Origin: Suillus spraguei
Lineage: Eukaryota; Basidiomycota; Agaricomycetes; Boletales; Suillaceae
Assembly: GCA_016800925.1 (NCBI GenBank)
Contig: JABCPU010000095.1
Span: 62,001-126,000 of the forward strand
Length of the DNA: 64,000 nucleotides
Reading direction: 5' to 3'
The position numbers were made by a program, and so were the translations under genes. Below, in pieces: positions 47,862-59,454 of this stretch. Each line of letters begins with the position of its first letter. Positions within the stretch are counted from its first letter, which is position 1. Below the pieces are notes generated by a model. That model made no database searches. It was not told where the DNA came from and saw nothing but the letters and a program-made list of their open reading frames with translations.

Positions 47862-48683
47862 CCAGCTTAGGGCCCTGGCTACTTTGTATTTTTCCAAGAG
47901 TTGCACGCTGCAGACCGCACAAGTCCCCTGAGAGCTGGCATAATTGCTTCCGTGATAAATTGCTTTGTTCACAGCAGGAAGTTCTCAGATGCTTGCATGC
48001 TATGAACGTCTCCAGCATTTTGATGGCATTATCGGGGCGGACACGGACACTTTCTCGGGAGTAATTATGTTCAGTAAGCTATCATTCGTCAACTGGTCAG
48101 CTATAAAATGGGAAGCGATATGCTAGCGATATATTCCCGAAATTAATTTTTCTGCGTAGAAGAGTTCGGCGCCAATGATCAAGTGATCAAGGCTTCGTCG
48201 GACCTTGAAATAAGGGAAGGCGGTCGTTCGTTCTTGTTCAAGCGCATAACCTAAACTCTGGCATTCTGTCACAAAGACCTGATTGGCAGATATATTGGGC
48301 TTGCAGAAGGAACGGGACAATTTGGTGAATTCTGTGTTTCCTTGTTTTGATGATGATACCCTTACTGGGTCCATGACCTTGACGTTGCGACGAGGAACAA
48401 GTACTGACACGGTGTAGTAAGAGAGAATAACGAACATAAAAAGCAGGCGAAGCTACTTATTACCTGCTCAAGGACGTGCTGGCTAGTTCAGATTAGCCTT
48501 ATCCTCGTCAAACAACCAATCGAGATGTTTAGTACAAGCTGGCGTTCGGCGAGTCTCGAGCATACCTCGGCGGCCACTCAGTCGTTCGTGCCACCACTGG
48601 CTCGTAATACAGCGGCTGTGAGCACACTCTTGTTCTACCTTGATAAGCATCTGGTAACCACAAACATTTTAATCTGTGTCACT
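47862..48683. other. Intergenic, 0.8 kb
   Basis: 3' flank of the AP-3 gene, then a 104-codon minus frame (48437-48123) with neutral composition and no recognised domain; it might be a small gene but nothing supports it beyond length. Confidence 0.35.
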
Positions 48684-49565
48684 ATGCCTGCAGTTTCCAA
48701 GCTTGTGCCGGAAGAGACTGTATTCTTCCTTTGCGACGTGCAAACACGTTTCAGTACGCTTCATTCTGAATTCACTGCGAATTGCTGATCTCGACCGTTG
48801 TGCCATTCGGTGATATGAATCAGGAGATCTTATATTTGACATCGATGAGTTGATATTGACGATCAACAAGATGCTCAAGATAGCCAAGGTATGATAGGCT
48901 ATACGTACCAACTCTCTGTCATGCCTTTACTCACATAAGGCGTTGGAGATTCCCGTGGTTGTCACGGAACAGGTGAATCTATTCTTATCCCTCTTCAAAG
49001 TCAAGTCACCGGAAAACAAAGGCCTCGGTAACACCATCCCGGACATCGATTTACCTTCCCTCGGGCCCCTTCTCGTTGCCACCACTGCGAAAGGGCTCTT
49101 CTCCATGATGATGCCGGAAGTGAAAGCCATACTCCACGAACACCCACAGATAAAATCTGTAGTGCTTTTTGGCATCGAAGTTAGTTTACCCTATAACAAC
49201 CGGCTCATCAGTAACATCGCTCGATTCAGTCACAAGCTTGCGTGTTGCAATCTGTTCTGGATTTGATCGAGGCAGGATATAATGTCCATGTAATAGCAGA
49301 TGGTGTCTCTAGCTCTAACAAAGAGGAGATCCCCTTTGCCCTGGCGCGGATTTGACAGAGTGGTGGATACATCACTACTAGTGAGAGTGCGGCCTTTCAA
49401 TTGCAACGTGCGCTTTTTGTTCTAGAATATGGGGAGGTTTGCTCATTAATCCTGGGGAATGCTGGTCTTACTGGATTCAAACTGTTCTTGAACGTCATAA
49501 AGGAAGAGAAGGATAACATGGTAAGAATCTCGCAGAAGATGCTGCAATATCGCTCCTTTTTGTAG
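48684..49565 (+). pseudogene. Decayed isochorismatase-family hydrolase (copy 1)
   Basis: Starts correctly (MPAVSKLVPEETVFFLCDVQ) with the catalytic-Asp strand, then TINKMLKIAKALEIPVVVTE. Compared with the copy at the window's right end, the exon that should read EQNPKG has lost 10 bases (AACCCCAAAG), so the splice frame is broken; reading through the former intron happens to stay open (VNLFLSLFKVKSPENKG). The next exon matches well (LGNTIPDIDLPSLGPLLVAT, IKSVVLFGIE). The catalytic-Cys region reads SQACVLQSV instead of SHVCVLQSA. In ALARIRQSGGY the Arg codon CGA is TGA at 49354-49356. The remainder (TTSESAAFQLQ, NVIKEEKDN, LQYRSFL) drifts from the other copy. It is therefore a pseudogene, with the stop consistent with a C-to-T change. 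Confidence 0.88.
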
Positions 49566-50796
49566 AATTATCTACCTCGTATCATATTCTTCGACTGGAA
49601 CGGGCAGGGCCTTTTCAGTCAGTCTGACAACGACCCAGGCAAGGGGTCATCTCGGGGAATTGCGAGGACCACATTAGGATCTATCGAGACATCCATTGGT
49701 AAAGATGTAAGCGCCCCCCACATAGCTTAAACTCGATGTGACCACTAGCTGCGTCCTTCAGAGACAGGAACTTAGCTACGCCACTCAAATTGCCCATAGT
49801 GTGGGGCAGGCACTGGGTCTGGAACGTAGGATTACATGGCGCTCATCTGAGACAGATAAGATAGTTACAAATTCAAGGTCCTGCTCATTATACAGACATA
49901 GTTGTTCATCGACATCTCGAGCCCAATGCAGTATGTTTTCCATTTCAATTTGAATGTACAGAGTGTAAGCCTGGTGGCTTACGTACACCTACGTAGTGAC
50001 ACCTCTTTCCTTAGCTTGTACCTTACTGTCGTCGTCGTCTAGCAATCTAGAACGTGGTTCTGTTTTGTCTCGTGTCTCGTCAGTGTTTCTCGCCGTTTGG
50101 CCACGACTTGTTTTCAGGTAGATTCTCAAAGCCCACTCACCTCTTTTCTGCTGGAAATGAAATTGAAAACTTAGTCCCGAGAACCCCTTCGATTCCAACA
50201 TTGCTCCTACCCAGGAAGAGGCCACCACGCTCCATGGACTGACAGAAGCGATACTGGTCTATAGTGTGGCCCATCAGAAAAACCCTTCCGTGAGAAGCTT
50301 ACACAAACTAATCTGAGTTAGCCTGAGAAGGGGCTGAGACTTCACCCAGTTCACTGCCAGTGGCTCTCCGAAATCAGAGCCACTGTCACAACTGTCAAGG
50401 AGCACACTGCCAATGTGAACTGATGGAAACCTAGGAAATCACACATGACATCGATATCTCTTTCCATTTCTAGTTCACCTCTGAACACTACCAACGTAAT
50501 TCTGTCTATCTGCACAGCAGTGTGGCCGCACAGCAGCTTCGTGTCCTCTTATAAGCGTTCACTTGTCATTCGCTGAACTGCGTTCCACAGCCAGTTAGCT
50601 TTTCATAGCAGAATAGATTGAAACATCCATCCACAGCGACTGCGTGTTCTGTGATCCAATTCGGGTTACAACTCACAAACTTTGTTTAAATCTCCGTACG
50701 ACGTCCCTCTATCATATATAGTTATCAGATTGTTTCTAGCCACGCCTTCAAACCTAGCTAGTACTTTCAGCATCTCACATATCACAACCTTCGTCA
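49566..50796. other. Intergenic, 1.2 kb, upstream of the NACHT gene
   Basis: A stop-free stretch of about 55 codons after the pseudogene (IIFFDWNGQGLFSQSDNDPG) is unassigned. The rest lacks coding frames. ATATATAG near 50715, about 80 bp before the ATG at 50797, may serve as TATA box of the NACHT-repeat gene. Confidence 0.4.
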
Positions 50797-53700
50797 ATGA
50801 GTGACGATCAATGTTAGTACCTTATCTTTTATTTCTGCATGCTCTTTTAACTCTTTGGTAGTTCTTGGGGGAATTTGGGCGAAGCTATCCGAGATCGCTG
50901 TCAAGGGTGCTCAATATGACTCCCGTGAGCGTCAGCCCCATCCGAAATGTTTGGAAGGGACTCGGGTGGATCTCCTCAAATACATCCACGGATTCCTGGA
51001 CGACACAGAGAATAATAAACTCATTTGGCTGCATGGCACGGCTGGTGTTGGAAAGTCTGCCGTTGCGTTTACAGTCGCTGAAAAGATGAGAGGTCTAAAA
51101 GTGACCGAAGACACGAGTGTTGAAAAGCGGCTAGCGGGAACATTCTTTTTCTCACGCAAGCACACCAAACGTTGCACAGCAGGATATTTCTTTGCGACGC
51201 TTGTCTATCAGCTTGCCACCAATTTTCCAAGCATCCGGGATGATGTGAGCAGAATCATCCGCGACAAACCCGCTCTACTAGATCCAGATGCGTCTCTCTG
51301 TGACCAGATGGAGGCTTTCTTTCTTCGACCTCTCCGGCAACTCCAATCCAGATTGCGTGGGTGTCCGCCTTTGTCGTTTGTCATTGATGCCCTTGATGAA
51401 TGCACATCGGAACCTGAACTTAAAGATCTCATCATTTTCCTTGCAAGGGCTCTTCGTGAGCGTGATATACCTGTTACCCACATTCTGCTTACAAGTCGCT
51501 CGGAATCCTATATCAACAAGATCTTTCAGAACGACGAGGTGCGCCCATTGATGCGAGAGATACCTGTGAAAACTTTCGGGGAGGATGGTCTCATCTCGTT
51601 AGATGGCGCAGACGTCGACAACGACATCCGTATTTTCTTGCGGCATTCCTTCAAAGAACTGGAAAGTCACCATCCCGATTTCCCTCAGCCATCGGAGGTT
51701 GACCTTGCGAAGCTGGCGAGCCGGGCGGGCAGACGTTTCATCGTGGCCTCTACGATGATGAAGTTTATCATCGACGATGAAGACAGTGATCCCCATGATC
51801 GGCTGCAACTGATGCTCAAGTTAACGAGCGAGCTGCTACCAGGAACAGAAGTGTACAGGTTATACGACTGTATCCTCTCCACGTGTACCGATCCCAGGCG
51901 GGCATACCTGCACTTGTCCATTGTCGCCGCCCTCGCAGACCCTCTTCCTATCTCGCAAATCTCGACACTTCTTGGTGCTGGTTTGGGATGGGATGTGCAG
52001 ACAACATTGATACAGCTACGGTCTGTTATGGATATCCCTACAGACAGTACTTTTCCCGTGAATATCCATCACTCATCCGTTCGCGACTATGGTTCCGATC
52101 CCTCAAACTGCGGCCTCCCTCAAGTACGCGATATCGCCTCGCCCCACTCCCTACTCGCACGTTCCTCTCTCCGTTTGATGATGACAATACCAAAAAGTAC
52201 GGCTCTCTTGGATGCACTCTCAGAACTGAAGAAGCAGAGCAAAGCCATGCACCCTTGGCTGGGGACTGTGGATGGGCGTGCCTGGCTGCAGATCCAGGTA
52301 GGACAAGACTGGCTGCGGATCCCGGGAGGACGAGGCTGGCTGCAGACCCGTGGAGGACGAGAGTGGCTGCAAACTCAAGGAGGACACGAGTGGCTGCAGA
52401 CCGGAGGAGGAGACTGGCTGCGGACTGGGGCAGGACAAGACTGGGCGCGGACTCGAGCAGGACGGGACTGGCTGCAGAGCCGAGAAGGACGGGACTGGCT
52501 ACAGACCGTGACAGGACGAGAATGGATACAGATCCGGGTAGGGTCAGCAGAGGGGCTGAAGATTCAGGGAGTACAAGAGCGGCTGCTGACCCAAGAAGGA
52601 CCAGTGTGGCTGCAGACACGGGAAGGACGAGACTGGCTGCAGCAGACACAGGGAGGAGACTGGCTGCAGACATGGGAAGGACGAGAATGGCTGCAGACAC
52701 GGGGAGGACGAGAATGGCTGCAGACATGGGGAGGACGAGAATGGCTGCAGACACGGGGAGGACGAGAATGGCTGCAGACACGGGGAGGACGAGAATGGCT
52801 GCACACACAGGAAGGACAAGAGTGGCTGCGGACCCAAGAAGGACGAGTGTGGCTGCACACACAGGGAGGACGAGATTGGCTGCAGACCACGAGGGGACGA
52901 GAGTGGCTGCACACACAGGGAGGACGAGAATGGCTGCAGGGAGGACGAGAATGGCTGCAGACAGAGGGTGGACGAGAATGGCTGCAGACAGAGGGTGGAC
53001 GAAACTGGCTACAGATACAGGGAGGACAAGACTGGCTGCGGACTCAAGAAGGCCGCGACTGGCTGCACATCCAGGGAGGACAAGACTGGCTGCAGACCCA
53101 GGGAGGACGAGACTGGTTGCAGACCCAGAAAGGACGAGAGTGGCTGCATACCCAGGAAGGACGAGACTGGTTGCGGATTCAAAGAGGACGAGACTGGCTG
53201 CGGATCCAGGGTGAACAATTCTGGCTACAGATCCGGGGGGGACGAAAGTGGCTGCAGATCCAGAGAGGACGATTCTGGCTCCAGATCCGGTGGGGACGAG
53301 AATGGCTACAGACACAGGGAGGACGAGAGTGGCTGCAGACACAGGGAGGACGAGTGTGGCTTCAGACACAGGGAGGACAAGAGTGGCTGTGGACCCAAGG
53401 AGGACGAGCGTGGCTACAGATACAGGGAGGACGGGAGTGGCTGCAGACACAGGGAGGACGGGAGTGGCTGCAGACACAGGGAGGACAAGAATGGCTGCAG
53501 ACACAGGGAGGACAAGAATGGCTGCAAACACAGGGAGGACAAGAGTGGCTGTGGACCCAAGAAGGACGAGCGTGGCTACAGACACAAGTAGGACGAGAGT
53601 GGCTGCAGACACAGGGAGGGCAAGAGTGGCTGTGGACCCAAGGAGGACAAGCGTGGCTGCAGACACAGGGTGGACGGGAGTGGCTGCAAACACAGGGAGG

Positions 53701-54970
53701 ACCAGACTGGCTGTGGACCCACGAGGAACCAGCGTGGCTACAGACACAGGGAGGATGGGAGTGGCTGCAGACACAGGGAGGACGGGAGTGGCTGCAAACA
53801 CGGAGAGGACGGGAGTGGCTGCAGACTCAGACAGGACGAGACTGGCTGCAGACACAGGGCGGGGAAGACTGGCTACAGACACAGGGAGGACGAGACTGGC
53901 TGCAGATACAGGGAGGACAAGAGTGGCTGCAGACACAGACAGGACGAGACTGGCTGCAGACCCAAGGAGGACGAGAATGGCTGCAGACCCAGAGAGCACG
54001 AGACTGGGTGCAGACACAGGGTGGACGAGACTGGCTGCAGACACAGACAGGACGAGAATGGCTGCAGACACAGACAGGACGAGAATGGCTACAGACACAG
54101 AGAGCACGAGACTGGCTGCAGACACAGGGTGGACGAGACTGGCTGCAGACCCAGGGAAGACAGGACTACTGGCTGCAGACACAGACAGGACGAAACTGGC
54201 TGCAGACACAGTGTGGGGAAGACTGGCTGCAGACACAAGGAGGACGAGACTGGCTGGAGACCCCATGTGGGCAAGACTGGCTGGAGACTCCTCATGGTCA
54301 AGCGTGGCAGTCCACTCCTGCAGCTTCTGTCTGGGTGACAATAGAAGAATTCTCGAGGACATCGGAAGCAATCAATGACTATATCATTGCCAGCGATATG
54401 CCTTTACTGCCAGCTTTTCAAATAATCCAGCAGTTCAAGACCTTGCCAGATTTCTTGATGTTTCCAGTTTTCCTGGCACTAAGACACCAGCATCATTCCG
54501 CCTCTGCAATACCAGAAAATCTTCTACCGGACAGGGAGATAATTCATGCTGTGAAAGCCTTTCAGAGGTTCGCAAATGAAGCACAGGAACGAAGTCAATC
54601 AGCTTCCGACGCTCTCAAGTACGCCTGTCACAATTGGGCTGTACATCTCTCGCGTGCCCCCAATCCATGGGATGACACGCTCGATCATATATTCCAGGCT
54701 TTTTGGAATGATCATATTATCCCCTGGCTAGAAATGGAGTGGTGTTTGAAGGGTCTGCGGTCTTGCCTTGTCGTCTTATCTGAAGGGCAGAAATTTGTAA
54801 AGGTGCGTGTTTTAACGACTGAAGGTGACCACAACTGATGTCGCCTTATGTTCCTCTTGTAATTTTCTCTTATCAGTCAGGACTCTCGAGCCGTTGACGC
54901 GCAACCCGGCACTGGCACTCGCGAACATCAGAACATTGTCGATGCCAACTCGGACCTCGAGTTCTCTTGA
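50797..54970 (+). CDS. NACHT STAND protein with about 75 tandem 9-residue Trp repeats
   Basis: Three exons by my model: 50797-50812, 50862-54802 and 54881-54970, giving 1348 residues. The short first exon (MSDDQ) joins FLGGIWAKLSEIAVKGAQYD, a common lead-in of basidiomycete NACHT proteins. Walker A GTAGVGKSA is at about residues 65-73, Walker B FVIDALDEC at about 177, followed by LLTSRSE and the winged-helix region (LYDCILSTC, AYLHLSIVAALADPLPISQI). From about residue 475 to 1155 the chain consists of tandem 9-mers, consensus G-G-R-E/D-W-L-Q-T-Q. The C-terminus is a helical domain (AINDYIIASDMPLLPAFQII, QQFKTLPDFLMFPVFLALRH). STAND proteins switch between ADP- and ATP-bound forms on ligand binding by the repeats; fungal ones act in non-self recognition and cell death. 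No N-terminal effector domain precedes the NACHT, so it may pair with another protein. The repeat array has no stop codon. Confidence 0.88.
52271..54312 (+). repeat. Coding minisatellite, 27-bp unit, about 75 copies
   Basis: Unit close to GGAGGACGAGAATGGCTGCA plus GACACAG, with a PstI-like CTGCAG in most copies. All length variants keep the reading frame: units of 8 residues (HEWLQTGGG-DWLRTGAG), a unit cut to 7 residues (GGREWLQ-GGREWLQ), and a 10-residue unit (RQDYWLQTQTG). Copies in the middle, about 53300-53700, are nearly identical, while the edges have diverged, which fits homogenisation by unequal crossing-over or gene conversion from the centre. Confidence 0.9.
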
Positions 54971-55179
54971 GCTCTTCAGACATGGCACGTTCGAAAACCC
55001 TGTTCGCACTAACATAGAAGTTGCTCATGACTGTAGTTTGTTGACAAGACTATGTATTTTCAATTGCATCTGCTGTTCGGATCAAGTATGTTTTACCTAT
55101 CTTGTAATGCATGATATTCCATAGCCCCATCACTAGTGGTATGAGGAGTAGAGCGACTGAAAACCCTCTAGCTACTAGT
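54971..55179. other. Intergenic, 209 bp
   Basis: 3' flanks of two converging units: the NACHT-repeat gene (plus) and the DBP7 pseudogene (minus). Nothing else was seen. Confidence 0.4.
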
Positions 55180-56130
55180 ATGGACAGTGAATCCAAGGCA
55201 GTGCCTGATAGAGCTCGTCGATCCCACTGCTAATCATCTTGCCGCCCTTGTTCGACAGCCGACCCTGGGCTGGTACAATATTTTGCATCCGTCGCTCTAT
55301 GTCACCGACATCGTGTTGCTTTGTTGGTTTAGCGGGACGTGAGCGACGACATTTGGATCCACTGGTCGTTCTGTTCTTCCAGTCAATAGTCGTCTTCGGC
55401 GCTTCATGCAAGGGAAATGCTTTGCAACATGGCTGTTGTGAAGGTGTCGGACACGGAAGGTACGCTTTTCGCTCGATGGATGGGGTTGTACATCCCCTCA
55501 TGTGCGAAGTAAAAGCTCTTCGAGTAAGTTCCGAGTTCTGCAAATACTAGGCATCAAGTTTCAACGCATGCTCGACTTCTCTCCAAATTAAGGTCACCTC
55601 TTTGCGCCGCAAAACCCACCGCTCAAAAGAAAGTCGAACTTTAGTAGCATGTTCCTCGTACTCCTTGGCACCAAAAACCTTCGCCAAAACGTTCTCGATG
55701 CTTGCCTTTTTTAAGAGTGATGTCGACTTTGTCGCCGTCGGGCCGTTCTCCCGTCAAGTCATATCGCCCCACCAGCCATTTACCTATTCAAATTCACTGG
55801 GCGCGACGACGCTGCAAGCTTCCTTACCCTTGCCTGCACGTTGCGTTCGTCCCACCCTGGGCACATATTCAGTCGTGCCGCCTTCGGTGGGCAGGTAGTG
55901 ATGTATGACTGCGCGAACAAGGGGTAAGTCAAGACCACGGGATGTCACAGACGTGCAAAGAAGAATAGAGGACATGAGAGCAGGTTTCTTGAACTTTGAG
56001 TAAGGAATAGCAAAGAATTCGCGTAAAAAGGCAAGATGGATAGGGACGGAAGGGCTGGGAGACCGTGGGGTAATTTTATTTTCGTGCATTTTCTCCTCTT
56101 CAGCAGATTCGTCGGGCTTGTCATCTTCAA
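55180..56130 (-). pseudogene. DBP7: Decayed C-terminal part of DEAD-box helicase DBP7
   Basis: Pieces in three frames reproduce the C-terminal RecA domain and tail of Dbp7/DDX31, an ATP-dependent RNA helicase of 60S ribosome assembly. From 56089 leftwards: SILLCTSVTSRGLDLPLVRA, HHYLPTEGGTTEYVPRVGRT, where the usual motif VI HRVGRTxR has become PRVGRTQR. Further left, in other frames: DKVDITLKKASIENVLAKVF, KVRLSFERWVLRRKE, NSELTRRAFTSHMR, FPLHEAPKT. Stops interrupt it after APSEFE and elsewhere. The N-terminal half with Walker A and DEAD motifs is absent. Replacement of the motif VI residues and the scattered frame breaks show it is not functional. Confidence 0.85.
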
Positions 56131-56851
56131 CTACTCTGAGTCACTTATCACAAACGTTATCGAGGTCGCGCAAAATACTATCCGGAAGCACTCGATGGCC
56201 CTGTACCTCTTCGATGCCCACGCTGCTTGCTTGCTTCCCATTCAGTCCCTTTTCATATGCATCCATAAAATGACAGGCTCGTATTGAAAATCTATAGATG
56301 CCAGTGTAAGCAAGGTATTGAAATAACAAGTCAACGCACCGGCGCATGCTATCACAAGGTACTGATTCGAGAGCCGAAAGAACATTACATTCATAGACTC
56401 TGATGACAAAGCATGTCCCGAACATTCAGTTTGAACTATATTCTAATTCTGTTCTCTGAGGATGTACCTTAGCTAACATTCCTTTAGCGAGGAGGAGATG
56501 TGATTCTGGTGCTTTTGTCACGAAATTATCACGATCTGGTCACCTGATCAAGTGAAGTATGACTGCGGCCTATCTTGAGCCTCGTAAAGCGGTCCGTTCA
56601 ATGATTCATTCTGGTTTGTACTGCGATCAAATTTATGTAACTTGATCGTTGCCTTCAGGCCCCAGGTTCAGAAGATGATGATCAATGGAACATAGGTGGC
56701 TCAAGTACTGCCAACTTTGAATTCCAATCACAATGCTGAGGCAGCCTTCTCGTGCATCGATGAACAGCTATTTAATGCTCCAGTGTCAAGTTAATTACCC
56801 GTTTCCCCACCTCACACCTCAATATTGTGGTCATCACATAGACTATCGAGC
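56131..56851. other. Intergenic, 0.7 kb
   Basis: A 94-codon minus frame at 56425-56141 lies where the missing middle of the DBP7 relic would be expected, but helicase motifs are not recognisable in it. The right part is the promoter side of the Cys-rich TM gene. Confidence 0.4.
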
Positions 56852-58643
56852 ATGCAGGAACTTGCATGGGTTGTCCTCTTACTTCTATATCATGCAGGTG
56901 CTGCTTTAGCGGTCGGTAATACGACATGTCTTAGCGGTCAGCTGGATTGGTACACGAGTGCAGTTGGTGAAACGCCTTGTAAATCATAACAGCATTTGGA
57001 GTGATTCGGATGGAAAATTGATAGTGAGATAGGCACGACATATCAGCGACTTCGACAAATATGCAACAGTGCTTGTGGGTGTCTCCAATCCTTTCTCTAG
57101 CATGTACTAACACGTATAACAAACAGATGTGGTAGGAAATTTCTCGGCCAACATCCCCGGTGATCGCTGCGACGATCAAGTTTGTAGGATTTTTCTTATC
57201 GCGCCAATCCCTTGCGTTTGCTAAACCAATGTCCAGCGGATTGCTGCTGTAACTCTGTCGCATACGGATTAAGCATGCTCTGCATGAAGTAATCCATATG
57301 CTTCTCTTTTGTGATCAGCTAATAACAGTTGTCTATGTAAACATCCAGTTGTCAAGAAGACGCTGATCCAGGCGATGTATATGGAATTAGTGCGGGTAAT
57401 ACGACTTAAAAACTATTTTAACACAACGACTCATTTGTTTTGCAGGTCCTGGAGCATACACTACTTATCTTGCCGGTTGTGGTCCCGGCACAAACCAGTC
57501 GTTAGTTAACCAAGATTGAAGCCAACACACCCACTCACAACGCCACTTGGTATAATTTAGACTTCCTGCAGACATCCAGCAGGCCGTGTGCAACGAGAAC
57601 ATCAAGATTGATAACTTTCTGTACAATAGAACCTTTTGGAGTGATGGATCCTGGTAGGCTTCTATCTGGCGTACCCAGTACTTATCTAATCCTGAGCTAG
57701 GTACTAGTGAGTCAAATATCAAATGGGGCGGTAGTTCATTCCTCACGATGACCCAGTCGATGGGCAGCGGATTTTGCAGTAGAACAACAGGCGGTATACA
57801 ACAACAACACTTTCACGGTCTGCCCGAACCAAGTCTCACCTTCGGCATCCCTTCCCACATCTACAACAGTCCCTGTTACAGCTGCCTCTCTCACCCCCGC
57901 ACCGTCTTCTAGCCCTGAGACAACTACTTCAGTCGCTTCATCTACTTCACAGAAAGCCATCATCGGTGGTGCAGTGGGTGGCGCCGCGCTCGCTATACTC
58001 GCAGCGTTCGGTGGTGTTTACTGTTACAGACGGAGCAAACGGACTCGCATGATCCAGGATACGCCATCCGTATTTCTGAGCCAATCACATGGCGTCCAGC
58101 CTGTCTATAGAGCGTCCTTCATGAATACTGAACCAGGTGCTTGTACTCTTAATGTGCTCACTCACGCACTCACAACATTCCCTAGTAGCCACTCAGAGAT
58201 ATAGCGATTTCAGTCCAGTTCGGCGCCAGCACGATTCTGGGGAGTCCACTCTGCCAATGATGCATTCTTTGAGCTCCGAGCAGGCCCAGCCCTTAAACAT
58301 GCCAACTGGCACGTCACGTCTTGTGAATAACAATTTCATGAAGCGGCGTCATACAGTCGAGAAGATGACGCCGGCACATTGATTCCACCCGATGATGCGC
58401 CCGCAGAAAGGCTTCCGCCTGCGTATCATCCAGCTTGGTTGTCCAGAAATGCGCCGCCAAGAAACTCAGACCCTAGTCAAGGTAGCTATATTTCATGATG
58501 TTATATTCATCATATTCACCATTCAATCATATAGATCAAGTTCTTTCAGACCAAACTGTTCAGACAGTGCGGCCGAGCAACGAAACACGCCAGAGAAGTT
58601 CAGCATGGGTTTTACAAAAGAAAATAACGTCCAGATGGCATAG
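56852..58643 (+). CDS. Cys-rich single-pass membrane protein, unknown function
   Basis: Signal peptide (MQELAWVVLLLLYHAGAALA), then a Cys-rich ectodomain: CLSGQLDWYTSAVGETPC, TTYQRLRQICNSAY, IPGDRCDDQVSDCCCNSVAY, LSMLCMNCQEDADPGDVYGI, GPGAYTTYLAGCGPGTNQ, then QQAVCNENIKIDNFLYNRTF. A Ser/Thr-rich stalk, a Gly/Ala-rich membrane helix (IIGGAVGGAALAILAAFGGV) and a basic cytosolic start (RRSKRTR) follow. It belongs to a large Agaricomycete family that I recognise by these motifs but that has no established function. Early exons: 56852-56978, 57033-57074, 57127-57183, 57237-57288, 57349-57395. Two junctions are weak: near 57497 (donor GTCGTT needed) and near 57656-57715 (WY lost). Near 58335 the frame closes at 58381, yet one base later it continues as DDAGTLIPPDDAPAERLPPA to a stop at 58641-58643, so one base may be missing. 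Confidence 0.75.
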
Positions 58644-59415
58644 ATAAGCGACTGAGGTGTGACATTGTAAATTAATATCGTTCATCGTTCCGGACATTCA
58701 CATGCGATGCTTATTTATATTTCATACAAGTGCTTGCTGCTGCCCGCCTCGTTGGATAACTCATAAATTTAGTTTGTTTCCAATAATACAATATTCAACA
58801 TATCGTTTGGTCTGTCTTCCAGAGATAGGATGCGCGAATTGCCTCGCTGAAAGGGCTGTATGATGATGCTCACTCGATAGCATAAGTCCGAGTTTATAGT
58901 ACCATTTGTTTCTCAACCTTATATATGCTATCTAGTATCATAGATCCGTCCTACTTTTTATATACACTATGTACTCAGTTCTCACATCTTGCAAAGTACA
59001 AGTTTGTTCGGCTTCTGAGCGGATTTTAAGCGTCAATAGCGCTTCTAAAACGTCGGAGATGTGTTTTGCTAATTTACGATGATGGTGACGAGTGTTCCTA
59101 TTGAGCGGTCGATGTAGGAGCGTGCACTGAGGGGGAGAAGATCCTGGATTAATAGGTAGGAGGAACGACATGGTCTTTCTCGGTTGCGATTGTATAAATA
59201 TATCACATGCATTTATGTTCTCGGAAGAGGGGTTCACGATCATTGGAAGTCAGCGTGTTGAGCGGATGTCGGCTTCGTGGTATTCATCTTAGATTATAGG
59301 TAAGCGACGAGGAGAGGGTGAAAACCTACTAAGGCTCTGCAAACACGGCTGAGCCAGTCAAAGATGCATTGCTTGGTTTGGAGGGTGCTTTTCGGACAGC
59401 AGCGGGCATAAATGC

Positions 59416-59454
59416 TTTGACTTCAGGATCGTATGATACGATCCTGAAGTCAAA
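59416..59454. repeat. 39-bp perfect inverted repeat
   Basis: Arms TTTGACTTCAGGATCGTAT and its exact reverse complement flank a single central G at 59435. The right arm overlaps the start of the larger palindrome by seven bases. Confidence 0.92.

Noticed and set aside
52038..54371. 777-codon minus-strand ORF across the repeat array
   Set aside because: It is the reverse reading of the 27-bp coding repeats, has only a repeat-derived composition and ends shortly beyond the array. The plus-strand frame has real domains on both sides.
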